Shown here piece after piece: positions 10,246 through 18,266 of a stretch of 64,000 nt of DNA. The position numbers and the translations under genes are program-made. Source of the DNA: Marinomonas phaeophyticola (lineage in GTDB: Bacteria; Pseudomonadota; Gammaproteobacteria; Pseudomonadales; Marinomonadaceae). Positions within the stretch are counted from its first letter, which is position 1, and the number at the start of each line of letters is the position of its first letter. The DNA lies in assembly GCF_026966905.1 (NCBI RefSeq), contig NZ_JAPUBN010000017.1, positions 241,358 to 305,357 of the forward strand, read 5' to 3'. The notes beneath the pieces were generated by a model. The model was not told the DNA's origin, did no database searches, and saw nothing but the letters and a program-made list of their open reading frames with translations.

Positions 10246-11630
10246 TTGAGTTTCACCTCTTCACTTTGTGCCATTACATAATTCAATTCGGCTAAGCGCT
10301 TGAAGCGCTCGATACGAATATTTAATAATTCAATATGTGCATTTAATGTAGCGATGCGCGCCTGAACTACATCCGAGAAAACACCATCATTGCTGGTATA
10401 AGCATTCAACATGGCTTGCGCACTTTCTCTGTAACTAGGAAGTAACTTGGTTTGATAAAGACGAATTCGTTGATCTAGCAAGTTAATATCAGATGTCAGA
10501 ACACGATATTTCGCCATGAGTTCATTCAGCACAAGCTGCTTTTCAGAAAGAAAAGACTCGACTTGTAAGGTCGCGGCTTTCACCTGAGCATCCTGTCGAC
10601 TAGACGAAAAGATTGGCACGCTGACACTCACCGCAATCGACGCCAGATCGGCTCGATCTTTGCCGCTTAGATCATCGCCGCGATAACCGTAACCCAAGGT
10701 AACGCCCCATTCTGGTTTGTACTTTTGCTCGGCAATCGATTTATCTATCTGCGCGGTATTGGATTGAACATCGACAATTCGAACCAACGGATGCAGGCTC
10801 AGGCGAGCCGCCAATGCCAATGAATTCGATGAAAGCGACGAAAGGATATTAGACGGGGTTACCTTAATGGGTTCACCCGTTGTTTTCAGGGTGATATCTT
10901 GATCAGCTGTGTTCTGATCAACCATGGTAGGAAGAATATATTGGGACAATTTTTTCAGTGCATTTTCTTTCGCTTGGCGAAGCTGCGTAAGGCGATGATC
11001 TAACTTAATCAACTCCAGTTCAGAGCGAACTAAATCTTGCTGTTTAGCTCGCCCGTACGCCGAGCTATAACTACTTTCCACTACCTCATGAAGTTGTTCG
11101 AACAAGGTTCTATTTTGCTTCACGAGTTTGAAACTTTCTTCGTAGCTGTAGGCTGTTAGCCAAAGATTTGACACTTCCATTGCCAGCATTGCACGACGAT
11201 TACCTCGCATCAAGGGCATTTGATCGCCTTGAACGGCGTACTTTTCCCCTGTTAAACGTAAGGTATCTCCCGCCGGAAACATCTGAGATACCGACACGCT
11301 AAGTTGCGTCATCGCTTCTTGGTTAAAATCAAAGCTGTCAGTTGGCATATTCAATAAACCAACATTGATTTTTGGATCAGGCAATGCCGTCACGCCTTGG
11401 CTTAAGGCACGAATGGCATTCTCTTTTTGTTGATTGGAAGTCAACCAATCATCTTGATTGATGGCTTTTTCCACCGCTTGTTGCAGGCTTAACACTTCTG
11501 CGCTCGCAACAAAGGGCAGTAACGACAATAGGAAAACGGAGGCAATACGATTCGTTTTACCGATTAAAAATTGACGGCAATAGACACTCTGTAATACATA
11601 ACAGAATGCCAAAAAGTTGTTTTTGGACAT
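10242..11630 (-). CDS. cusC: CusC-type outer-membrane efflux protein
   Basis: The 462-residue protein belongs to the TolC/OEP family and forms the outer-membrane exit of the pump. It opens with an unusually long basic stretch before a hydrophobic core (about residues 30-43, ending FVASAEV), so the true start may be internal, for example a TTG at codon 7. Two repeated coiled-coil halves follow (LSLQQAVEKAI near 48; LAARLSLHPLVRIVD near 272). The stop overlaps the cusB start by 4 bp. The N-terminal cysteine typical of lipoprotein CusC is absent. Confidence 0.85.
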   Translation of the reverse strand: MSKNNFLAFCYVLQSVYCRQFLIGKTNRIASVFLLSLLPFVASAEVLSLQQAVEKAINQDDWLTSNQQKENAIRALSQGVTALPDPKINVGLLNMPTDSFDFNQEAMTQLSVSVSQMFPAGDTLRLTGEKYAVQGDQMPLMRGNRRAMLAMEVSNLWLTAYSYEESFKLVKQNRTLFEQLHEVVESSYSSAYGRAKQQDLVRSELELIKLDHRLTQLRQAKENALKKLSQYILPTMVDQNTADQDITLKTTGEPIKVTPSNILSSLSSNSLALAARLSLHPLVRIVDVQSNTAQIDKSIAEQKYKPEWGVTLGYGYRGDDLSGKDRADLASIAVSVSVPIFSSSRQDAQVKAATLQVESFLSEKQLVLNELMAKYRVLTSDINLLDQRIRLYQTKLLPSYRESAQAMLNAYTSNDGVFSDVVQARIATLNAHIELLNIRIERFKRLAELNYVMAQSEEVKLK

Positions 11631-11701
11631 TGGCTAAGGTACTCATTTTTTAAATTCATAAAATCTCAACGCAAATGAAAGCGATGAGTGAAACTGCGAA
11701 T

Positions 11702-12175
11702 TTAAGAAATGACTATAGGAGGGAAATAAGGTGTATTTGGGTGGGTAGAAACGTAGAATTCAGACAACAGAGTCGTGTGAACAGAAGAAATATTGTCGGA
11801 ATCAGAATGATAGCTGACCAGTAAGCCTGAAAAGCTACTGCAATGATTGTCCATACAATTTTGGTGATTGTGCTCTGATGTCAGACTAGAACATTCGTCC
11901 ATCGAAGCGGACATACAAGAGACCCCCTTATCAGGAGACATATCATGATCCGATAATTCTGACGTGTCATGCATTTCCATAGACATCATATTCGAGGAAG
12001 GTGACATCATACTGTTCGTTGCCATTGCCATCGAAAATAACGATAGCAAAAACAGCAACAAACACACGAAACCGTGTTTTCTCGCTGAAATACTAACTTT
12101 ATTTAAAAATAATGCAGGCATGTACAATGTACTCAACTTTGAATACACCAGACTATATGCAAGTAAATAGCGCAA
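11702..12175 (-). CDS. Met/His/Cys-rich exported protein at the head of the cus operon
   Basis: The 157-residue product has one hydrophobic segment (about residues 36-52) followed by a mature part rich in Met, His and Cys: MMSMEMHD, then paired Cys in MDNHCSS and ENHNQ-like stretches. It ends with PYFPPIV, a short Pro-rich tail common in DUF2946- or CopL-like proteins found next to metal pumps. I infer periplasmic copper binding or sensing. A later Met (12121) is an alternative start giving a shorter leader. It lies 71 bp before cusC. Confidence 0.6.
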   Translation of the reverse strand: MRYLLAYSLVYSKLSTLYMPALFLNKVSISARKHGFVCLLLFLLSLFSMAMATNSMMSPSSNMMSMEMHDTSELSDHDMSPDKGVSCMSASMDECSSLTSEHNHQNCMDNHCSSFSGLLVSYHSDSDNISSVHTTLLSEFYVSTHPNTPYFPPIVIS

Positions 12176-12486
12176 TGCAACTTGAAATAATTAATTTAAG
12201 CTAGAAAAAATTATAATCCTAGTTAATTTTTTTGATACAGATCTGCTTTAACTATTCAAGTTTTGTATACCCAGCCAGCCTACTTCGCCTTCATTTGACT
12301 ATTTCTGTTGTGAAGTACCCAAGAAGTCAGAAACTATAGATATAACATTCTGGACTTCCCAGATGTTACTAGACCTATTAACGTTAGAACCTAGTTAAAT
12401 AGTGGTGTTCCAAATTACTTATACCTCCATGCAGCACTGGCACTGGTATTGATCCAAATGAAAAAAGCTAAGAGGAAGCATAACAA
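12176..12486. other. Gene-free AT-rich interval
   Basis: This 311-bp stretch between the head of the copper operon and the end of the umuC fragment has no convincing gene. It should hold the promoter of the leftward cus operon, but I could not assign a clear box or metal-regulator operator. Confidence 0.4.
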
Positions 12487-13324
12487 TTAATACACGTTGG
12501 GTAAGTCCTCCCACTTCGTCGTATACGCTGGCGATAGATGGTCTCGCTTCATGGACCATTGCGGCGATACACCTTGCGAGGCGAAGAAGACGTTGCCGAG
12601 GCCGCTTTGGTTGATGTTATCCACTACAGACATTAAGGCTTTTGAATTGACCTTATTATTGTCGACTCGGAATAAGTCTTGTTGAAACACACCGTGTTCG
12701 TAGAAATCAGCCAGCATGACACCGGCTTTCATGTATCGATAGCCAGCACGCCAAATACGTCTAAATATCACGTTGGTAACTTCCAATAAATCTCGCGTAT
12801 CATCCGTTGGGTTGGGCAGTTCGACTGATAAAGTTTTCGAATAGAAAGGTTCGTTTTTAATATGTGGGCTAGTACGGATAAACACACTCACGACTCTACA
12901 AAGGCGTTTTTCCCCTCGTAACTTCTCTGCCGCGCGGGTTGTGTATTTAGCAATCGCTTCTCTTAATTCTTGTTTCTCTGTCACCTTATGCCCAAACGAT
13001 CGACTACAAATAATCTGCTGCTTTGTTGGTCTTATGCACTCCAGGTCTAAACAAGACACACCATTTAACTCACGAATCGTTCGCTCCAACACCACAGAAA
13101 ACTCGCTCCGCATCGCCTTTGCATCCGCGTTAGCAAGATCCAATGCCGTATGGATCCCCCTCGCCTTTAGCTTTGCTGTAGTTCGACGACCGACACCCCA
13201 CACATCACCCACTTCCGCCAAAGCCAGCAAGCGCTTTTGTCTATCAGGGTCCATCAAATCCACCACCGAACCGGTTGCCGGATACTTCTTCGCCGCATGG
13301 TTGGCCAACTTAGCCAAAGTCTTA
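12487..13324 (-). pseudogene. umuC: umuC 3' fragment, cut by an IS5-family element
   Basis: The 276-codon fragment is the C-terminal two thirds of UmuC, the catalytic subunit of error-prone DNA polymerase V. Its order matches the family: the KTLAKLANHAAKK segment, DVWGVGRR, VLERTIRELNG, then ICSRSFGHKVT and the C-terminal YTTKWEDLPNVY. The palm-domain catalytic acidic residues are missing because the coding frame runs into the transposon end at 13325; two codons (Lys-Thr) before the first listed codon are still in frame. No 5' part is visible elsewhere in the window, so the gene is dead here. Confidence 0.9.
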
Positions 13325-14510
13325 GGGAATGTGCGATTAAGTCAGATTATTAGCACTAAGTCGCAGCTGGCCTGATTCGCTCTTTAATTCACTAAAAACC
13401 TCGGTTTTTAGTGTGTCTATTCCCTAGTTGGAGGCTTAAAAGCTCCAACTGCCGTCATCAAGACGGATTAACCCCGTGCAGACCTGATCATCTGATCCAC
13501 TCGCAATATGTTTCCCAGTGCAAACAGCACCGCGAGCTTATTATCATTTTTTGATAGACCTTTATAGACCACTTTGCGGAAGCCAAACTGGCACTTCAGT
13601 ATCCGAAACGGATGCTCTACTTTTGCTCTGATGCTCGCTTTTATGTACTCAGTGTTAATGGACTTTTTATTAATACGGGGATGCTTCTTCCATTCCCGAA
13701 CCTTGCTTGGCATCTCCGCAATCAACCAGTCCAACGTCTTATTCTTGGTTTCCTCACGTTTTTCTACGCCACGGTAGCCTGAGTCAGCAGAGACAAACGT
13801 CTCATCGCCATGCATGAGCTCAGTGATCTGGTTTAGGTCATGTTCATTGGCAGAAGTGGTGGTGAATCTATGCACCAAGCCACGTTTAGCATCGACTCCA
13901 ATATGTGCTTTTAATCCAAAGAACCATTGGTTTCCCTTCTTAGTTTGGTGCATTTCTGGATCACGTGATTTGGCTTTATTTTTGGTCGAGCTAGCGGCTT
14001 CAATAATAGTCGCGTCAACGATGGTGCCTTCTTTGAAGTAAATACCTGAGTCTGATAGCCACTTGTGGACTTCTTTAAATAGTTTTCGTCCAAGCTTATG
14101 CTTTTCCAGTAAGTGCCTGAAATTCATAATAGTTGTGTGATCAGGTATCGCACCTTCTAAGGATAATCCAGCAAAAAGCCGCATAGAGGTAATCTCATAA
14201 AGAGCGTCTTCCATTGCAGGGTCTCCCATGTTGTACCAGTTCTGCATAAAGTGAATGCGCAACATGGTAGACAAAGGATATGGGCGACGTCCGTTACCTG
14301 CTTTTGGATAGAAGGGTTCCATTTGGGCTTCAAGCTGCTGCCAAGGAATCAATTCATCCATGCGACCAAGAAAGAGTTCTTTGCGAGTCTTGCGGCGTTT
14401 GCTGGTAAATTCGGTGTCGGCGAAGGAAAGCTGGTTCATGATCGATAGGCGTCGTAGTTGTCTTAAGTCGGCGAGATTATCTCATGTTACCGACTTAATC
14501 GCATGTTCCC
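13325..14510 (-). mobile_element. IS5-family insertion sequence
   Basis: The 1186-bp element is bounded by inverted repeats that match at 17 of 19 positions: GGGAATGTGCGATTAAGTC at the left and the complement of GGGAACATGCGATTAAGTC at the right. Flanking bases differ (CTTA left, AAAG right), so there is no target duplication. One flank is umuC and the other is a fic end. Both facts suggest that recombination between two copies, or an adjacent deletion, brought unrelated DNA together. Confidence 0.9.
13468..14439 (-). CDS. IS5-family transposase
   Basis: This 323-residue DDE transposase has an N-terminal DUF772-type region ([20 protein letters not shown]) and a DDE_Tnp_1 core. Likely catalytic residues are D in [11 protein letters not shown] in [10 protein letters not shown], and E in [13 protein letters not shown]. 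It is full length and uninterrupted, so the element may still be active. It fills most of the element on the minus strand. Confidence 0.93.
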   Translation of the reverse strand: MNQLSFADTEFTSKRRKTRKELFLGRMDELIPWQQLEAQMEPFYPKAGNGRRPYPLSTMLRIHFMQNWYNMGDPAMEDALYEITSMRLFAGLSLEGAIPDHTTIMNFRHLLEKHKLGRKLFKEVHKWLSDSGIYFKEGTIVDATIIEAASSTKNKAKSRDPEMHQTKKGNQWFFGLKAHIGVDAKRGLVHRFTTTSANEHDLNQITELMHGDETFVSADSGYRGVEKREETKNKTLDWLIAEMPSKVREWKKHPRINKKSINTEYIKASIRAKVEHPFRILKCQFGFRKVVYKGLSKNDNKLAVLFALGNILRVDQMIRSARG

Positions 14511-14621
14511 AAAGTCAGTAAGCCGACAGCAACGCGCCATTTAGCGATTTTAGTTGAACAAGGTTGTTTGGTTCGGTCTGCATCTGGCGGACGCAGTACT
14601 CGGTATTTGCTCGCTCAGTAA
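14511..14621 (+). pseudogene. fic: C-terminal fragment of a Fic family protein
   Basis: Starting exactly at the transposon edge, 36 codons read KVSKPTATRHLAILVEQG and then GGRSTRYLLAQ before TAA at 14619. This is the winged-helix end typical of Fic/DUF4172 proteins. There is no start codon and no Fic core. Together with the N-terminal piece at 534-737, which has the same orientation, it suggests one original gene whose middle is lost. Confidence 0.75.
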
Positions 14622-14678
14622 AAACGGAGTCTATGACTGTCTGTTCTACGACTTCCTAAACTTAACAAAAAAAGGAAT

Positions 14679-14911
14679 ATGATTTTGGAGTTCAAAATAA
14701 AAACGCTAGCATCTCAATCACAACTTGACCTCATCAACAGTCTATTTCCGAGCTTAGACATCATGTCTTCAACAGATTATCTATCTATTGTTCGTTCCGG
14801 TGTTAGTGGAGAAAAGTTGCAAGCTATCGTTAAGATGACAGGTGAAAAGAGCTGATTCCTCACGCAATCGGAAAAAACACCTCATTTTTATCTATTATTA
14901 TATAGCTATGA
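14679..14911 (+). pseudogene. Decayed Xre/MbcA/ParS-type antitoxin fragment
   Basis: An ATG behind AAAGGAA opens 58 codons (stop at 14853-14855) containing STDYLSIVRSGVSGEKLQAIV, with length and spacing like the N-terminal part of RES-Xre antitoxins. The frame breaks at a run of four A (14845-14848). One added A would continue as GEKELIPHAIGKNTSFLS, which again resembles the helix-turn-helix of this family, before a stop near 14909. No RES toxin gene follows. The family assignment rests on pattern memory and is tentative. Confidence 0.45.
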
Positions 14912-14912
14912 G

Positions 14913-15176
14913 ATGCCTACAAAAGTGGGTCCATACCAGATCTCAAGGGACACACTCTGGTTATCTAGTGTGCTTAGCAACAAGCAACGTGTTGGTGGCA
15001 ACTACGCATGGCAACAGCGCATTATCAAACCTGCACGACGCATTATTGATATCGAAATTCGAGCACGAAAATCAGCTCAAACTAAAGGTAAAGGTAAAGA
15101 AGCAGAAGTTGAGCAAGCGGTGCCTTCAACCGATGACGATATCACTGAAGAGGAAACAGATAACCCCGCCAACTAG
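14913..15176 (+). CDS. Hypothetical small protein with an acidic tail
   Basis: This 87-residue reading frame has a basic middle (PARRIIDIEIRARKSA) and an acidic end (DDDITEEETDNPAN). It lacks a strong ribosome site, and I recognise no family. It sits among gene fragments, so it may itself be the tail of a broken gene. It is followed by a GC-rich hairpin. Confidence 0.35.
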   Translation: MPTKVGPYQISRDTLWLSSVLSNKQRVGGNYAWQQRIIKPARRIIDIEIRARKSAQTKGKGKEAEVEQAVPSTDDDITEEETDNPAN

Positions 15177-15189
15177 GCTCCCATCAACG

Positions 15190-15210
15190 AGCCCCTCTCG
15201 AAGGGGCTTC
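15190..15210 (+). terminator. GC-rich hairpin
   Basis: AGCCCCT (15190-15196) pairs with AGGGGCT (15202-15208) around a 5-nt loop. The T-tract is weak. It probably ends transcription ahead of the hipBA promoter. Confidence 0.5.
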
Positions 15211-15276
15211 CTACAAACCACATAAAGTCCCAAAATGGTTACTCTAATAGATTAAAAGTCACTTAATGTCACCAAA

Positions 15277-15331
15277 AAAGAACACTAAAGAACAATTTGA
15301 CAATATTATTTTAAAGTTCTAGATTAAGAAC
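15277..15331 (+). promoter_or_regulatory. hipBA promoter with candidate HipB operators
   Basis: A perfect -35 TTGACA (15297-15302) stands 17 bp from TAGATT (15320-15325). The -10 box lies inside an inverted repeat GTTCT-agatta-AGAAC (15316-15331). Upstream, AAAGAAC occurs twice, 10 bp apart (15277 and 15287). This arrangement fits autorepression by the HipB-HipA complex, as in other HipBA modules. Confidence 0.6.
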
Positions 15332-15378
15332 ATTAGGTAGGAATATATCGCATAGTGTAACCAAATAAGGACTTTATA

Positions 15379-15702
15379 ATGAAAGGCGCGACAGCTACAG
15401 CATTAGCAGAAGAGATCGGCGACAGATTGAAGCAAGCTCGACTAAATCGAGACCTAACACAATCTGAAGTGGCGGAGCTTGCTGGCATTGCCCGCAAAAC
15501 GGTTTTAAATGCAGAAAAGGGAAAAGTTCAGCTCGACATCATGATTGCTATATTAATGGCATTAGACCTCACGCAACAGATTGATCTATTTCTCCCTAAA
15601 CAAGAAATTTCTCCCTTACAGTTAGCCAAACTGCAAGGAAAGAAAAGGCAGAGAGCCTCTGGCCAGCGCAGTAACAAAGATGAGGAAACACTAGAATGGT
15701 AA
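15379..15702 (+). CDS. hipB: HipB-like antitoxin, XRE family
   Basis: The 107-residue protein has a helix-turn-helix (ARLNRDLTQSEVAELAGIARKTVLNAE, read in two parts around residues 20-50) typical of HipB. It should bind operators in its own promoter and neutralise HipA. A basic tail (GKKRQRASGQRSN) follows. The gene overlaps hipA by 7 bp, the usual coupled arrangement. Confidence 0.88.
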   Translation: MKGATATALAEEIGDRLKQARLNRDLTQSEVAELAGIARKTVLNAEKGKVQLDIMIAILMALDLTQQIDLFLPKQEISPLQLAKLQGKKRQRASGQRSNKDEETLEW

Positions 15703-17012
15703 TGGAAGTCATTAAAATAACATACCAAGACGATGTTGTTGGTGCGGTGAGTTTTGACACTGAAAAGGGACTTGGGTCATTTGAATATGATCCAGGCTTC
15801 ATAAAAAAAGGGATAGAGCTGTCCCCGATCAAAATGCCATTATCGAATCGCATTTATAGCTTTCCCGAACTGGATTTCAATACCTTTAAAGGACTACCGG
15901 GTTTAATAGCTGACTCCTTACCGGATGATTTTGGTAACGCAGTTCTCAACGCATGGGTTGCAGGTCAAGGTCGTTCACCGAGTGACATTACACCACTTCA
16001 ACGCCTCCAATATACGGGAAAGCGAGGCATGGGAGCTCTTGAGTATGCGCCAGCTACAAAGTTACGAAGTTTAAATGCTTCACAACAAGTAGAAATCCAA
16101 TCGCTCGTTTCAATTGCACAAGAAATCTTAGATTCACGAGGTCATTTTGAAGTAGAACTCAAACAAAATGACCAAGACGATAAAGAAGCAATGATGTCTT
16201 TATTATCTGTTGGCATGAGTGCGGGAGGAGCACGGCCGAAAGCCGTATTGGCATTTAATGAAGATTTTACTCAAGTCCGCTCCGGCCAAACCAAAGTGCC
16301 AGTTGGTTTTACTCATTATTTGATGAAATTTGACGGCGTTAGTGAGCATAACAAAAATCAAGAAACCTTCGGTGACCCATTAGGCTATGGAGCAATGGAG
16401 TTTGTTTATCATCTAATGGCTAACAAATGCGGTGTCGATATGATGCCATGCCGCTTACTCCATGAAGGCAATCGACGCCACTTTATTACACAACGGTTTG
16501 ATCGAATTAAAAACAGCAAGGTACACGTACAAACGCTAAACGGGCTTGCCCACGTTGATTATAAAAAGCCGGGGGCATTTTCTTACGAAGAGTTATTTGG
16601 CATTGCCAGACAGTTGAAGCTTTCTGCTGTTGAAGCTGAGCAGCTATTCAAGCGCATGACATTTAATATCATTGCTCGAAATCATGACGACCACTCAAAG
16701 AACTTTGCCTTTATTCTGAAAAAAGACAAATGGTCTCTCGCACCAGCTTATGATTTAGCTTATAGCTATAAACCAGGCAGTAAATGGGTGAACAGCCATT
16801 GGATGAGCTTGAATGGTAAAAGAGATAACTTTACACGCAGTGATTTCTATAGTTTAGAGAAACTTAGCCCTGTTTTTAACAAGAAAAAGATCGACGATAT
16901 TATTTATGCAACGATTGAGCACGTATCAACTTGGCGTCAGCTTGCTGAGGAATGGAATGTACCAAAAACATTGATAGATGAAATACAAGAAAACTTGCGG
17001 CTAGATATTTAG
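15696..17012 (+). CDS. hipA: HipA-like Ser/Thr kinase toxin
   Basis: The 438-residue protein has the N-terminal HipA couple domain and a kinase core with GMSAGGARPKAVLAF, the ITQRFDR segment, a catalytic loop ARNHDDHSKNFAF near residue 330 and the metal-binding APAYDL motif near 349. HipA kinases of E. coli phosphorylate glutamyl-tRNA synthetase and cause growth arrest; the target here is not known. All key residues appear intact, so the module is probably functional. Confidence 0.9.
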   Translation: MVMEVIKITYQDDVVGAVSFDTEKGLGSFEYDPGFIKKGIELSPIKMPLSNRIYSFPELDFNTFKGLPGLIADSLPDDFGNAVLNAWVAGQGRSPSDITPLQRLQYTGKRGMGALEYAPATKLRSLNASQQVEIQSLVSIAQEILDSRGHFEVELKQNDQDDKEAMMSLLSVGMSAGGARPKAVLAFNEDFTQVRSGQTKVPVGFTHYLMKFDGVSEHNKNQETFGDPLGYGAMEFVYHLMANKCGVDMMPCRLLHEGNRRHFITQRFDRIKNSKVHVQTLNGLAHVDYKKPGAFSYEELFGIARQLKLSAVEAEQLFKRMTFNIIARNHDDHSKNFAFILKKDKWSLAPAYDLAYSYKPGSKWVNSHWMSLNGKRDNFTRSDFYSLEKLSPVFNKKKIDDIIYATIEHVSTWRQLAEEWNVPKTLIDEIQENLRLDI

Positions 17013-17046
17013 TTAGCAGTAAAGTAACTATTCCTGTGAGCAAAAA

Positions 17047-17072
17047 GGATGGCCTCTTATTTCAGGCCATCC
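17047..17072 (+). terminator. hipBA terminator hairpin
   Basis: GGATGGCCT and AGGCCATCC form a perfect 9-bp stem around an 8-nt loop, 35 bp after hipA. No long T-run follows. Confidence 0.6.
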
Positions 17073-17119
17073 CGAACCAAACAACAATTTAGCACACACG
17101 GATACGATGAATTATCAAA

Positions 17120-17936
17120 TCAATTATTCCCCGAAATTTCTTCCGTCGCATCCCGACGCAGTTTCTGGGCATCCATTCCGTTTAGCCGTTCAATTGCTCT
17201 GTCTGCGGCACTTTGACGGTTTCCATCAACGTTTAGCGTACTTCCTGAGCTTGTGAGTCGTTCCAGATCCAGTGACGGTACTTCGGGTAAGTTGCCTGTT
17301 ATCGACAAGATACCTATCCATTCATCCAGATTGACTTGTCTCCAATCTACCTGCTTTAACTGACTCACTCTGCTCACATTTCCAGATAAGCTGAATGAGG
17401 ATCATGGTGAATGAATAAATCATGTAGGCCGTCATAACCGTACTCAGAACCGCGGCCGCAGCCGTTGATGACCCAGCCCCCATTAGAAGTCCCATGCAGA
17501 CATAAAAGGCTCTTTAACCGCACTCCAGGTACTCGTTATCGGTTCCCTAAGCGTATTCCACAAACCATAGATTGCCGAAGACGGATTCATGGCCACCAGC
17601 TTCCGTACATGACATATCATTGGTCATAAACTGCGCCGCATTAAGCATCGCAGCGGCCTCTGCAAAGTTAGACTGCTTGATTGAATCTGGCTCTATACAA
17701 TCTGTGCCCATACATCGAACTGGCCCCTCACAGTTGTATTGAGTTTCCATTCGAGCGTTTTGCACTTCAACGCTTTGTCCGCAGTCATACACCAGACTTT
17801 AGATATAGCAGAAGCCTTCATGACCTTGTTGATAGAATGGCCCCTCGCTGGCATGGGCGGGCAAGATGAATAGAAAGAAAATAATGATTGGGATAGTCAC
17901 CCATAAGATAAACCAAGGGAACAAAGGGGTTCTCAT
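17120..17936 (-). pseudogene. traN: Decayed traN of an F-type/ICE conjugation system
   Basis: An ATG at 17936 with GGAG upstream opens a signal peptide (FFLFILPAHASEGPF) and then meets an in-frame TAA at codon 46. The same frame resumes with VYDCGQSVEVQ, CMGTDCIEPD and AAAMLNAAQFMTNDMSC, which match TraN. Other frames then give GLWNTLREPITSTWSAVKEP and a MIYSFTMILIQLIWKCE helix. A final 85-codon piece (17377-17120) has VNLDEWIGIL and TGNLP, the TraN C-terminus. TraN is a Cys-rich outer-membrane mating-pair stabiliser of over 600 residues; the Cys-rich middle is missing. Assignment of each block is from family memory. Confidence 0.65.
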
Positions 17937-18266
17937 TGTCAGCTCCAGAAAATTTCATAGAGCTAACATGATAAAGATAACAGTTAGAGCGATTGGACAG
18001 ATAGATGCAGAAATCGTGTGTGTTTCTGACTAGCTGTTTTGACCAGTAACAACAGCTAACTTTAACGAGCCAAATTTATAATTGGACCACTTTGAGCTAG
18101 AGCAGACGGCCACCGTTATAGCTCGTTTTTGGACAAAAATAATTTAGAGCCGAAGGACGGCTCAGTGCCAATTGCAGACTCTGGGAATATTAATATTCCT
18201 GTATCCGACTTGAATAATAAGCGGATTTTGTGGCGAACAAGAAACTATACCAGACTCTAATTTCAT
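17937..18266. other. Gene-free interval with palindromes
   Basis: This 330-bp stretch lies between the traN remnant and the end of the defence operon. It holds a hairpin at 18147-18163 and a perfect 16-bp palindrome GGAATATTAATATTCC at 18184-18199. I see no gene. Confidence 0.5.
18147..18163 (-). terminator. Likely terminator of the defence operon
   Basis: GAGCCG and CGGCTC form a 6-bp GC stem around a 5-nt loop. On the minus strand the stem is followed by a T-rich stretch. It lies about 100 bp beyond the ATPase stop. Confidence 0.55.

Noticed and set aside
13321..14514. Target-site duplication for the IS5 copy
   Set aside because: Flanking four-mers are CTTA and AAAG; they do not match, so no duplication can be claimed.
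14842..15225. 127-codon frame overlapping the 87-residue hypothetical gene
   Set aside because: Basic, low-complexity composition and a run through a terminator hairpin suggest a shadow frame.
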